From NCBI GenBank assembly GCA_003508835.1, contig PUFA01000034.1:8086501-8150500 (forward strand): a stretch of 64,000 nucleotides of DNA, in the 5' to 3' direction. Below, piece by piece: positions 35,700 through 46,594 of this stretch (positions are counted from its first letter, which is position 1; every line of letters starts with the position of its first letter). The position numbers and the translations under genes are program-made. The DNA comes from Eonycteris spelaea (Eukaryota; Chordata; Mammalia; Chiroptera; Pteropodidae). The notes beneath the pieces are model-generated. The model did not search any database. It was given only the letters and a program-made list of their open reading frames with translations, and was not told where the DNA came from.

Positions 35700-35900
35700 G
35701 TTTCTGAGAGTGCAAACAGCAGAAGACTTTCAGATGAGTGTTCCTCCAGAAATTTTCCTATGATAAGGAGAGCTACCACACACAAAGGCATGCCTCTTCC
35801 TGGAAGCCTCGATCCAATGACTGGACAATCCAGGAAGGCATAGAGAAGCAGCCCCTTTGCCTCAAGGCAAGCCAACTCAAAGGGCTTGACTGAGTCAGTG
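35700..35900 (+). mobile_element. Possible right LTR-like block of the ERV-L remnant
   Basis: Partner of 34,260-34,470, with shared ATCCAATGACTGG and neighbouring blocks. Very diverged. Confidence 0.45.
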
Positions 35901-36164
35901 ACTATTTATTGCCAAGACTGGCAGATGCCCTCCAGGCCTTGGGAACCAGGACATCCAAGGCTCTGGTCCCTTCCAGTTCCCTGGCTCCAGACTACAAGCA
36001 TGAGCCTTCTCTGCAGTACTTTGGCCATTCCAGAGAAGGTACAGGGCATGAGATCTCCTCTGTGCTCACTTAGACAGTCTCAAAAGAAATGAGTCAAATT
36101 CAAGCTAATTGGTGAAGCTAATTACTCTATTGGAAACACTTCAAAATGCTTTCTGCAAATTGAT
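35901..36164. other. No recognisable feature
   Basis: Intergenic sequence. Confidence 0.4.
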
Positions 36165-36290
36165 GCACAAGTTGAATATTTATTCCACAAACATTTGTTA
36201 TCTTCTCTTGTGTGCCAGACCTTTCTCTGGGTGCTAACTTCTCGAAGGCAGCAATCCCTAAGGAAAAGTAGTAGTTGTTTTATAAAATGC
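36165..36290 (-). mobile_element. LINE L2 3' end (minus)
   Basis: TATTCCACAAACATTTGTTA, TTGTGTGCCAGACCTTTCTC and TGGGTGCTAACTTCTCGAAG resemble the reverse-complement L2 terminus. Confidence 0.55.
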
Positions 36291-36704
36291 ACGTTGATCA
36301 AGGTACACATTCCTGCTCCAGACAAAGGTTGTGCATGGCATTTCAGGGCGGAGAAGATGCACTTTGCCTCTGTTCAGAGTTCTATCCTTGGAATATTGCA
36401 GCTCATGCTGCAATCCACCTGGTTGTGAATGCACTGTCTAGCTACGAGGTACAAGGGGAGCACAATCCTCAGGGAACTATATATAATGCAGAAACTGTGA
36501 CACCCCTACTCCTACCCCAGCTCTATTCACAGTTTAGAGGACAACATATCCACAGGCTTGAAATGGGAGGAAATCTGGTCCTTTCCACCATCCTTCCAGG
36601 TCCAGTTAGTTCAACTCCCCTAAAATGTTTCCCAGACTTTTCTGGCCCGAGTAATCCATCTGTTTATGGTACTCTGGGCTGAACCATGCATGCGACTCAG
36701 GCGT
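36291..36704. other. Intergenic, no assigned feature
   Basis: A 135-codon plus-strand frame (36,275-36,682) crosses it. It has no domain, and its start lies in the L2 remnant, so I do not call a gene. Confidence 0.5.
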
Positions 36705-36830
36705 TTACAGTGTTACTTAACTGCTTTGTTGAGTGCTGTCTCTCCCAGATAATGGATGAGCACCTGGAAAGCGGGAACAGGATCCTAACATTGTCTGAGC
36801 TCAGTAAATCTAAGAAGTATTCCCTGATTT
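36705..36830 (+). mobile_element. LINE L2 3' end
   Basis: AATGGATGAGCACCTGGAAA, GCGGGAACAGGATCCTAACA and GAGCTCAGTAAATCTAAGAA follow the L2 terminus. Confidence 0.55.
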
Positions 36831-36879
36831 GTTTAAACGACTATTAAGTAAGATTCATCAACATGGGAAAAAAGCGAAT

Positions 36880-37088
36880 GAATCTTGACACTTCTTTCCT
36901 CAAAACCTCCCACTGGCTTCCCATCACACTCAAAAGAAAAGCCGAAGCCATTAAAGTGGCCAACAAGGACCTCTGTGACCCAGCTACTTGTCACCTCCAG
37001 GACCTTGTCTCCTACCAGTGTTCCCCCTGCTCATGTCTCTGGCCTTCTCCTTGAACACACCAAACACACTCTTTTTCTCACCTTGGAA
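36880..37088 (+). mobile_element. LINE L2, 5' piece interrupted by a MITE
   Basis: CTCCCACTGGCTTCCCATCA, GAAAAGCCGAAGCCATTAAA, GGACCTCTGTGACCCAGCTA and CCTTCTCCTTGAACACACCA match L2 in order. Confidence 0.8.
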
Positions 37089-37269
37089 GGGTCGCCAGAT
37101 TCAACAGGTAAAATACATCATGCCCAGCTGCAGTTGAATTCTAGATAAATTAATTTTTTTTAAGTATATGTATGTTCCACACATTGCACGGGTCATACTT
37201 AAACAGTATTTGTTTTCTTTATCAGAAATTCAGCTTGAACTGGGCATCCCATGTCATATCTGGCAACCC
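37089..37269. mobile_element. Palindromic hAT-type MITE, MER53-like, inside L2
   Basis: Begins GGGTCGCCAGATTCAACAGG and ends CATATCTGGCAACCC. GTATATGTATGTTCCACACA in the middle faces CGGGTCATACTTAAACAGTA. Near-palindromic over about 180 bp. The L2 order resumes after it. Confidence 0.8.
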
Positions 37270-37615
37270 TTTGTGCTTCTTCCTCTGCGAGGACCACTGT
37301 TTCTCCAGGTGTGTAGTGGCTCAGCCCCTCCCTGCCCTCAGGTATCACCACATTAGAGACACTGCGTGTCTAAAAGAGCTCATCATCATCTGCTCCGCCC
37401 CTCTCTCTGCTCATTCCCAGACTTATTCTTAGTGCTCGTGACAGCCTATCAGTATATTCTTACAGGCTGTGGGCCATCTTCCCCCACTGCCGCATCACCC
37501 GCACGTGAGCAGGGGCTTCTTTCATTCACCGGGACATTCCTCGTTCCTGGGACACGGTCTGCTACTGCTCTGTCCCAGGGACGACTTGTCGAATCAGTAA
37601 ATTTGAATGGCTTAT
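37270..37615 (+). mobile_element. LINE L2, 3' piece
   Basis: TTTGTGCTTCTTCCTCTGCG, TGCTCATTCCCAGACTTATT, ATTCCTCGTTCCTGGGACAC and GAATCAGTAAATTTGAATGG continue L2 to its terminus. Confidence 0.7.
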
Positions 37616-37739
37616 AACTTGCTTTAAATTGTTGATCCAAGTTTAAAATGTTAATATCACTCTCCTTCTAGAGTAATACTCCCCCTCACCCTCCCCTTCA
37701 CCCATCATGACAGACCCTCTCTATAAAAAACAAAACCAA

Positions 37740-37870
37740 AAACAAAACTCAAGGCCCCGCCCTGTCCAGGCCCCGCCCAGAGACTGGGGGGAGGCGCCCA
37801 GGGGCGTGTGGGGAAGGACCCCGGCGGGATCCCAAGGGAGGCCCGCGCTCGCCCCACCTGGCCCTCAGGC
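37740..37870 (+). other. GC-rich block upstream of the AP3S1 pseudogene
   Basis: A sudden GC- and CpG-rich stretch (GGCCCCGCCCTGTCCAGGCC, GGCGGGATCCCAAGGGAGGC) adjoining the coding homology. It could be the parent 5' UTR carried by the retrocopy. I cannot confirm this without the parent mRNA. Confidence 0.4.
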
Positions 37871-38720
37871 TTCGGGATCATCACTGTCAACAACCTCGGG
37901 AAACCGCAGATCATCAGGGAGACGTTCTATTTGGTAACCGAGAGAGGTGAAGATGTTTGTGATTTCCTAGAAGGAGGATTATTAATTGGAGGCTCTGACG
38001 ACAAACTGATTTATAGACATTATGCAATGTTATGTTGTCTTCTGTGTGGATTCTTCAGAAAGTGAACTTGGCGTTTTAGATCTGATTCAGGTATCCGTGG
38101 AAACGTTAGACCGGTGTTTTGAAAATGTCTGTGAACTGGATTTAATTTTCCACGCAGAGTTCACAGTGTCGGTGGTGATGGAAGATGCTGTTAGAGACCT
38201 TCGCAAATGCGATTGTTACACAAAATGAACTGGAGAAGTCTGAGGCTGGCTTATGTGAATCTTCCTGACATCCCAGAAAATATTAACGTTGGTGACATCA
38301 GTATAAAAGCACCAAACATGCCCACTTTTAAATAAAAACAATTTTGAGGTCACTCCCTGGTAAAATCCACCTGTTTACCATGCAGTTGTTCAACAAAAAT
38401 AGAGAAAAAGTCTTAACTTTTGATTTAAGTCAAAGTATGTGTAAAGTGCTGTAAAATCAGTATGACGGTTCAGTGTTTTTTTCTTGCTCAGTGATTTTGA
38501 AGCAGTTGAGTAGTTTCAGTGTGTTTTTTTTTTCTTTCTTTTCTAAACTGTCTTCCTACGCCCACCTAAGGCATAGCTCTATGTGTTGGCGATAACAGTA
38601 TTTTGAAAAGTGTTTGAGACACTTCTTTAAATTATGTACAGCCCAAGATGTTGGTGTTTAGTATGGATCACAAGTGCACCATCCCTTAATTTTTTCTGTT
38701 ATTTATCATGAAAGACTGGA
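37871..38720 (+). pseudogene. AP3S1P: Processed pseudogene of AP3S1 (AP-3 complex sigma-1 subunit)
   Basis: The parent encodes the small sigma subunit of the AP-3 adaptor, which sorts cargo from endosomes to lysosome-related organelles. Readable parts include FLEGGLLIGGSD and KLIYRHYA, then (in a different frame) SSESELGVLDLIQVSVETLD and CFENVCELDLIFH, and a C-terminal end like GDISIKAPN with TAA at 38,333-38,335. LLIGG, ISI and the terminal lysine favour AP3S1 over AP3S2. No intron is present. About 45 nt are missing after GKP near the start. A 2-nt deletion near 38,030 shifts the frame. Further deletions remove the part after LIFH and the segment between SEAGL and the end. Sequence after the stop to about 38,720 probably derives from the 3' UTR. 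No protein can be made from it. The symbol is descriptive. Confidence 0.9.
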
Positions 38721-38789
38721 ACGATTCCATTTTTCTGAGTGATCCCAAGATGAATTGTACGAAAAGTTCCCCAAAGGCCAGTGGTCAAG

Positions 38790-39237
38790 AACAATGCCTT
38801 ACCACCTGGCCAAACCAGCCAAGCCAGCTAATCGGTGGGCCCATAAGGCACCCCCACCCTTATTTTCCTCCTTCACATATTCTGATTACTGCACCCGGCA
38901 CCTTCTGCACTCGGCCCTTTCTGCACACGGCCCCCCAATACGCAGCTCCAACTGCACACGACCCCCTTTTGCACGCAGACCTAACAACCTACCACCCAAT
39001 CCCTTTTAAAGTTCAACCTAACCCCCCAATCAGGTAACGCCAAGGCCTCTCCCCAAGGCTTGCGGTTTTGCCCTTTAAATTAAAGGTCCCAGCCCCTCGG
39101 TCGGGGCTCCTCTCAACCACTGCTGCGACAGTGAACGAGTGGGGTCCACACTCGAGTTTGTCAGTAAACTCCCTCTTGCACTTGCATCGGTGTCAGTTTC
39201 CTTCTTGGCTCGTGGAGTTCCAAACCAGGGCATTACA
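38790..39237 (+). mobile_element. Solo LTR, ERV1/gammaretrovirus-like
   Basis: About 448 bp. The 3' end GGGCATTACA pairs with a mutated start AACAATGCC (expected TGTAATGCC). It contains CTTTAAATTAAAGG (TATA-type), GCTCCTCTCAACCACTGCTG, GTAAACTCCCTCTTGCACTT (decayed polyadenylation region) and CATCGGTGTCAGTTTCCTTC, which resembles gammaretroviral U5. The U3 is rich in CACACGGCCCCC-like imperfect repeats at 38,890-38,970. No internal retroviral sequence is attached. Flanks CAAG and ATCA do not form a clear duplication. Confidence 0.7.
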
Positions 39238-39340
39238 ATCATGAGTGTTATTTAAAGAACCAAGTATGTATTGTATGAAACCATCATGACTTTCTTTTCT
39301 TAGTTTAAATAAACTCCAAGGTAACTGGACTTCTAAAGTA
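39238..39340. other. Possible remainder of the AP3S1-derived 3' UTR
   Basis: Contains TTTAAATAAACTCC, an AATAAA-type signal. If it continues the 38,720-38,789 sequence, the LTR landed inside the retrocopy. Unproven. Confidence 0.3.
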
Positions 39341-39450
39341 AGAGAGACAGAGACAGAGACAGAGATGCAGAGACAGAGGGAGAGGGAGAGGGAGAGGGAG
39401 AGGGAGAGAGAGAGAGAGAGAGGAGAGCGAGAGCGAGAGAGAGGAGAAAG
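39341..39450. repeat. GAGA/GGGAGA purine microsatellite
   Basis: Mixed AGAGAC, GGGAGA and GAGAGA units over about 110 bp. Confidence 0.9.
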
Positions 39451-40829
39451 AAATTTACTTTGACTCTTGGGCTTCTTCCGTTCAGTCTTTTCCCTCTGTT
39501 CCATGCTGAATGTCAGCTTGGAGACATAGATGTCATTTATTTACAAGTCACAAAAAACATTTAAGTTCCTATCCTTTAATCAGCAAAAATGCATAGCATC
39601 AGAAACGCTACTGATACTTGAGTCAGAGGACTTGTTTGACCTTGAATTTTCTCTAAGATGTCATATGGGCCAATTGTTCTATAACTTAAAACCTGGGAAG
39701 GCAAAACCGGCCATTAGTAATTGAGAGGATAACCCATGTTATCTCATCCCATGATCCACTTTTCTGTCTGTCCCTTGCCCAGCGGTAAGGAGAGAAGTTG
39801 CCCTCTGTTTTATTATAGAGTTCAGGTAGAAAAGAAACTAGCTGTTACACAAATTGCCATGAGGAATACTGCTCTCGTTGCTCAAGCACTTGGAGGAGGA
39901 AGCATGGTTTGTAAGCATCTAATAAGCAACATCTTTGTTTTTGCGAGGTTGACAACAAAGGGCCTCTGAACTTACCTCTCTAGTACCCCGCAGGACAGCT
40001 TCTGCCTTCCGAATCCTTGCCCAAAGCAGCGGTTTGAGCCAGGAGAGCACGCCTCGGTCTAGACTAAATGGGGGCCTGGGAGAACATACAGCTCTCCACA
40101 ACTCCCACAGCGAAAGAGTCTTTGTGACCTTCTGCCCCTGCCGCTACCACCACATTGGGCCAAGTGCCATCACCATGTGCCTGATTCCCTCCTAACCAAC
40201 CCTTGATCCCAGGCTCCACCTCAGCGATCTGGAGGTTTCTGCCAGGCGCTGATCTCCATGGTTTCTTTCATTTTTTTTCCCAGAAATTTTAAATAATTCT
40301 CTAACTTCTGCCTTATAAAGAGTCTTCTTCCTGGCTTTCAAAAGCCTCCATCTTTCTCTTTAACTAACCAATCTCCACCTATACCTCCCTGTAACAATCT
40401 CTCTAATTTCTACTTCTTTTCTAGTCTACATCCACCTCCAGACACCTTTCTTTGAAGGCCCTAAAATTTCCAAATTTAGCATTGGATTCTGTACTTGCTG
40501 TGTTTTAAAGCTTTTTGTTGTCTTTTCCCCAATTAAGTTGTATGTGCCTTGAGGTCTGAATAACCACATGAAAAATAAAAATCAAATCTGATGATGGATT
40601 TATTTTTAAACGGCCCCAGTGGCATAGCACCTAACACCTAAGTTGGTAACTACACCTTTGACTCTCTTCTACAAGCAATAAAAGGAGAGGTCTTTGCTGG
40701 TTGAGTGGCTTCCTAACACTGGACTTTAGACAAGCTTATCTGACCAAATTTGGGGGGTCTGCAGTATCGGACACTTTCTCAATTAAGTTTAGCCTATAGC
40801 TTCTTTTCAAGGAGTCAAAATAAACATCG
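39451..40829. other. Intergenic, no assigned feature
   Basis: 40,290-40,600 may be ancient L2 (AGTTGTATGTGCCTTGAGGT), but the match is too weak to call. No gene. Confidence 0.45.
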
Positions 40830-41035
40830 AGGTGCTCAGCACTGATTGTACATTACCTTTAACCCTTATAACAAATGTATGCAAATGGATTGTTATCTTC
40901 ATGCTAAGATTTTTAAATAGCTTAGTCGGGTAAGAAACATGCCACGTAGTAAGAGTGAAAGCAGGATTTGAGTGCAGGCTGGGCTGACTTTCAAGCCCTG
41001 GAGTTGTGGCTTCTAGGGCATCTCCCAATCATTCT
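40830..41035 (+). mobile_element. MIR SINE
   Basis: TACATTACCTTTAACCCTTA, AAGATTTTTAAATAGCTTAG, AGAGTGAAAGCAGGATTTGA and CTTTCAAGCCCTGGAGTTGT follow MIR. Confidence 0.7.
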
Positions 41036-41718
41036 GTAGGTATTGTAGATTTCACACTATTAGGATAAAAATAGATGAACAAAGGAGTGTGGGTTCAGAG
41101 GAACAATCCATCAAATGTTCAAATAAGCCAGCAGCATCATACACCTAGGAATGAGTCAATATATTATTTCTTTACATTTCAATGGATAAAAACTAAAAAT
41201 CACAAAGTCTTCAGAGAATACCACATTTGCTCAAAATACTGACATGTTGAACTTGATAGTGCTCAGAAAATTTTAAACATCTAATTAGAATTGATTATCT
41301 TCCTGAGGGTGGAAAATCAGTTTTACTTTTTCTGTAGTTTGGTGGAGCTTTCTTTTTTCCAGAAGTCTTCCTTTAGAAATCTAAATGCTGAATTCAAATA
41401 AGTTCTGGGACCCCACATAGCTCCATCTCACACAGGTGAATTGAAAAACCCATGGCTCAAGGGCCAAAAAGGTAATTTACTAACATCTCTTATAGAACAT
41501 CAAAAGGATCAAATTCCTAAACCATGAAAATACATACCAAACCCTATTTCCTCTCACATCCATTACTCTTCTAGACTGAAGTTGTTTTGAAACCTCTCAT
41601 TTGCCAAATCCCCAAAATTCTTTCTGAGATTCAATCCACATGAACTCTTTCTGTCTTCCCTCTTCCACTTTTTTCCACTCTGATCCACTGTTTCTTTCCA
41701 CCCATTCTTCTCATTTGA

Positions 41719-41719
<1 letters not shown>
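41036..41719. other. No recognisable feature
   Basis: AT-rich intergenic sequence. Confidence 0.45.

Positions 41720-41760
<41 letters not shown>
41720..41760. repeat. (CA)20 microsatellite
   Basis: Uninterrupted CA dinucleotides. Confidence 0.98.
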
Positions 41761-41764
<4 letters not shown>

Positions 41765-41799
41765 CCCAGACTAGTAGAGTTGTGACAGAAGTATTAAGT

Positions 41800-41950
41800 G
41801 CGGGAAATTAAAAATGGCCACAACTTTTCAGGCCTCTCTAAATCCATACCTTTTACAATGTGATTTTGTAGCTTCTCCTATTGAGGTAGAAGTTACTGTG
41901 TGCCAGTTCCTAGGTTCAACTTCAAAAAAAAAAAAAAATGCTTTGCCTGA

Positions 41951-42009
<59 letters not shown>

Positions 42010-42366
42010 TTCCTTCTCTCCTCTCTCTCCTCTCTCTCAACCTTTTTTTTTTCAACCTTTACATAGCTATGTGAACAAGCATAATATAGCCTCATAAGAT
42101 GAGTAGAGGAGAGCCTAGCTGTTCTAGCTGAAAACATCCTAGACCAGCATACAGCCAACCAACCACCAAATGTGTGAAAGTACAGCCAAGATCAGCAAAG
42201 CTGGCCAGCAGCTAGCACACCAACTCATCACAGATGCATGAGCAAGCCCAGCCGAGATCAGAAGAACCACCTAACCAACTCATAAAGTCATGAGCTAATT
42301 AGTGTTTGCTGTTTTAAGCCACTACCTTTTGGAATGGTTTGTTACATAGCACTAGCTAATTGATCC
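41800..42366 (+). mobile_element. MaLR-type LTR (MLT1-like) with internal CT repeat
   Basis: Starts near AAATTAAAAATGGCCACAAC. Contains AAGCCCAGCCGAGATCAGAA, TGCTGTTTTAAGCCACTACC and TTGTTACATAGCACTAGCTA at the 3' end. A poly-A run (41,923-41,938) and a CT tract (41,955-42,040) have expanded inside it. Confidence 0.7.
41955..42040. repeat. (CT)n pyrimidine microsatellite
   Basis: About 40 CT units with scattered TTCC interruptions. The Ser/Leu and Arg/Glu-rich frames over it are artefacts. Confidence 0.95.
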
Positions 42367-43274
42367 ATTATTAAAAGAAGGAAAATCAGAACTGGAAGCA
42401 GAGGTGAAACAGCAAATACTCATAAATAAACTTGTTTCCTTTCGAAAGAAGCTGATATTCATCAGTGAAAGTTTCTAACAGTCAGCCATACTTAAGTTCA
42501 ATGTTATTTTCTTCTTGTTTTGGTATGATCTACCAAAATAACTCTGATCCAAAAAATAAATAAATAAATAAAACCAACTATTCATGGACTTCCTAGTGCA
42601 AATGTAGAAAACTTTTCTAGCCCCTACTTGATCATAACAATATAATCTGCTATCTTCCTTATAATCTAAAGCAAAGGTCTTTTTTCACCATCCACGTGGC
42701 TTCTGGTCAAAGTCCATTGCTTGAGGGTTTTGCTGAGAGCAATGCCTACCTATCAAGGAAGCATTTATCAAAATCTGTGAAAGGTATGTGAGCAACGGCA
42801 ATATATAAGTCATTGGTTCCTGACAGAGCTGTAATGAAATTTACATATTGTCTTCATCCACTTTGAAAATATTCCTCTTCTGAAGATATCTGTTAACTTT
42901 GACATTTTGGACATAAATTGTTTTGAAGTTAAAGGATATACCTCTGAGATGTTGTCAAATAACCCCTTTTATCACATCCAAATTCTATCCCTACAAGATA
43001 TTCTATAGCTGGGTTTTTACAAAGCAGAGCTGTAATATAATAATGATGATAAAGCATTTCCCAAGATTTAACAAACATACACATTTCGAGATAAATCGAA
43101 TTAGGAAATAATATGTAATGTCACCATCTGGTGACTCCCTCAAAATCTTACAACTATCTCCATTCCGATAATCAACATTTATTAATGCCTTAAAGCAAGA
43201 AAAGAATTTTTAAAAGAACATATGGGAATTGTTTTGTAGTGTTTAATAATCTCATAAAGAACAGTGTATTGGAA
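42367..43274. other. Intergenic; short (AAAT)n at 42,551-42,573
   Basis: No other feature recognised. Confidence 0.5.
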
Positions 43275-43640
43275 TGTTTTTGGGAGTTCTTTGCTTACAA
43301 CACAGAAATCGACTGTAACTAACTTAAGCAAAAAGAAACTTATTGGGAATGATATGGGATGACTCTAATAATAATTTTTTTAAGCTAAAAAAAAAAAACA
43401 CTTCAGAAAGGACGAAGAACAGAGTAGCTCTAGGTATGAGGTGCCATCATCGTGCTGAACAATCTCCAGTTATTTTCAGTCCTTTTGTGCCATTTTGCTT
43501 ATGATTCTAATTCCAGGAAGAGAGTATGTACTTGGCTTAACTCGTATCACTTACTCAGTCTTGCTCAAGGAAATCTGGGCCATCTGAATTGGTGGTCCCA
43601 CTGGGACTGCTTCCAGTGAGGGAGAGTGTGGGTGGAGGGA
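43275..43640 (+). mobile_element. Interspersed repeat of unnamed family (related to 28,600)
   Basis: GCTTACAACACAGAAATCGA then CTAACTTAAGCAAAAAGAAA and TTATTGGGAATGATATGGGA resemble the start of the 28,600 repeat. The right boundary is a guess. Confidence 0.45.
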
Positions 43641-44744
43641 AGAGAACTCGTTCTCCAAAGCGACGTCAGGGTTCTAGAACCTGAAAAATGAAAAACGGGT
43701 GCTGGGAGATCACACTATAGACGTCTACACAGAAGTCCGCGCTTAAAAGCCTCTAGGAAGCTGAATAAAACTGAAAGACCCCTTCCGCCATTCCTCTATC
43801 AGCTTCCGCTCTGTGGAGTGATGTGTAAGTGTTTTTAAAAACACTCTAAGCACAAGGTCTGGGGTCAGGGTGATTTGAAAGAAGAGAGAGTATTAACTTT
43901 CAGCTTAATTGGGCATAAAGAAAATCTTGTTATAGTCGCTAAAGCAAGGTAAAAAGGGAGTAGAGGATTTGGAGAAGGGAAAAATGAACACCGACAATGA
44001 AAAGTAAAGGGAAGGAAATAAATCCATCATCAGGGGAAAAGAATGCCATGATAACGATGACTTCTCTAGGAAACCACATAGACTAAAGAGACCCAGACTG
44101 TGTGCTTGCCTGAGTTGCATCTTACATGTGACTTCGAGTATACCTAGGATAATTGCATTTTTTGTATTGGTATCTAGTAGAACTGCCTCTGTCCTCTTTT
44201 CTTTGTACCTAAACTGACTTTTTCCTTTTATAATTAATTAAATTTAATCTTGTACTGCTATTAGTGATGGTGGAGAATAACATGCCATTAACCTTCCTAC
44301 ACATATCTTCTCGTCTGCTTATCATTCTTAAACTTGTCTCCAGTCCTGCTGTGAATCAAGCCGAATAATCAAATGACCTTCTCCCATCAGTCCTCTGTAC
44401 TCGGCCTTTAACGGGCTTTTGGAAAGAAGAGATGTCACCGCCACTGTGTTCCCAAAGGTCCGTTTGTTCTCCACTCGGAGTGGAAATGGTTTTTTAAAAC
44501 AGGAAGAGTCATACTGATCTGACGTGAGCTTGATTCTTAGCCTTTCTTTGAAATACATGCACCTGAGTGTCTTCCCACACAAATGCAGTTGCGGAGTTCC
44601 CCTAGAGTACATTAAGGCATCTCAACCTGAAGACTGTTGGCATCACAGCATGACAGGGGCAGCAGCCATAGTAAGGGAGAGCCAAGGCAGGTCAGGGAAT
44701 AGCCTCCAACCGAATCAGCCAGTCTTGAAATATGATACTAACAT
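43641..44744. other. Intergenic, no assigned feature
   Basis: No nameable repeat or gene. Confidence 0.5.
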
Positions 44745-44970
44745 CAGGTGATAGTTATATGTGCTGGACCTTAAGTCAAGTGCTTTGCATGCATAATCTC
44801 ATTTAATTCTCTCATCCATCCTTGATTTAGGGTTATCTCTCATACCTACAGATTAAAAAATAATAATAAAAATAGGGATCAGAGGGTGAAGAAATTTATT
44901 CAAGATTACACTTGTAAGAAGTATCAAAGCCAAAATTCAGACCAAGTAATCTGGCTCCATAGTCCAGGCT
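44745..44970 (+). mobile_element. MIR SINE
   Basis: CAAGTGCTTTGCATGCATAA, TCTCATTTAATTCTCTCATC, GAAGAAATTTATTCAAGATT and AAGCCAAAATTCAGACCAAG are in MIR order. Confidence 0.75.
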
Positions 44971-45950
44971 GGCATTTGTCCTCCCAAAGGCGAAGCCCAA
45001 TGTTGAAATTGGAGCTAGTGTGCCCAACCTAATGGGCAGCTGCCCAAGGGTCCTGGGGAAAGGTTAAAGGCCAGTGCTCCAGGAGAGGTTATTTGATGAC
45101 TAGGCAAGATATGAGAAATGCAGCCAAACCTGCTGGGCCCTGCCAGGGGTTGGGCCTGGTCTCAAGTCTTAGCAAGAACCCATATTCCAAACAATGTCGG
45201 AGGCTAACAGCTTCAGGCATGCCCAGTATACAGACTGGAGACATGTTACCCAATAGGTCATTCAGGCAGAGCTCACGAGCCAACGAGAAACAAACCTGGC
45301 AACACATCAGCAGTCACAAACCATTAGGGCTGTGCTCAGTGTCTGCCCCTGAGCCTAGGTAAACAACCACCCAAGAGTTCCAGACACAAGAACTGGACCA
45401 GAACCTATGTGCTTCCTATCCCACTCCAGCCCTGCTTATCCATCCAGGCTGTGTATCCATCCAGGCTCCTGATCCGGTCCCTGCAGGACCAGAACCCTTG
45501 AAACCTGTCCAGCCCCTTCCTGCCCACCCCATCTCTCCAATGACCTGATCTCTTGTTCCTCGACCCAGCAGCCATTCGTCAGTAATACTGTTTCATTCCA
45601 AGTACATCCTCCCTGGATTCTTAATGCTACTTACTATCCATTGATGTTGGCTGGCTACCACGACTATGCAGAGAGATTACTACTATACCCTCTGTCCCCA
45701 AACTGGGCCACTTGGCTTCGGATGCCAGACCAGATTAAACCCGATCTGACCTGGTAATTCAGATGGCTTGCTACCTTCCTTGGACGAGTTCTTCCAAATG
45801 GCCACTCCCAATTGTATCAGCCCCTGCGTCCCCAGCCCAGTCTGAGTCAGCTTACTCCTCCTCCCTAACAGCCTATGGGTAGGGGATCCCTACATACTTG
45901 GGGACCAAACTTGAACATATCATGGTAACACAGGTTGCAAAGCAGTAGTC
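44971..45950. other. Unidentified intergenic block
   Basis: More GC-balanced than its neighbours. TATCCATCCAGGCT occurs twice in quick succession (about 45,436-45,469). It might be an unrecognised LTR, but no end signals are convincing. Confidence 0.4.
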
Positions 45951-46535
45951 CGTTTTTATCGACCAACCCCTCCATGGTGTGGGACAGGCTGTAACGAGTG
46001 TTCACACAGATGCGCAGCACACACCTGCAGGACAAGTCGGCAGGATGAGGGCCGCTGTGAGCTGTCTGTCTTCACACAGGAGCCGGGGTCACAGGGACCA
46101 ACGCGGCCCCGCCCCCTCCTGCATGGCGTCGTGCTTCTCGGCATCCGTACTGATGTACTGTGAGGGACGGAGGACCTGCCTCCTCTTATGTTGCCCCGGA
46201 TGTTCTCTGGGTGTCCACTGGCTTTTCCCATTTTGAAATTGCCTCTCTTCTCTGCTCATTGTTTTTGGAAAACACACAAAAAATAGCCGGAAATCCTTCC
46301 CGCAGCTGTCCCCTTGGCCCGTCTCGGTGCAGGTGGAGGCCTGCTCCTCCAGGCGCCGGCTTTTCATGCTGATGGCTTCACTCATTTGAGGCAGCATCAC
46401 ACCACTCCAGGCAAGCCTCACAACGAACAACCTCAGCGTGGCCGCTGCTCGGTCACTGTCAGGAGCTCGGATGAGAGGAGCAGTGTTTCCAGAAGTCTGC
46501 GACTCTTCCCAGCAGCCAGGACTGTTCCCCTGAGA
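45951..46535. other. Unidentified CpG-containing block
   Basis: Contains many more CpG than the surroundings (ACCAACGCGGCCCCGCCCCC, GGCGCCGGCTTTTCATG). Overlapping frames of 70-113 codons run on both strands, none with a domain I recognise. It could be an unrecognised retrocopy on the minus strand or a weak regulatory region. Confidence 0.4.
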
Positions 46536-46594
46536 ATGAGAATGAGTGGGGTTCAGGAGTCATTTCATTTGTATAAAAATTTTTGGACATACAT

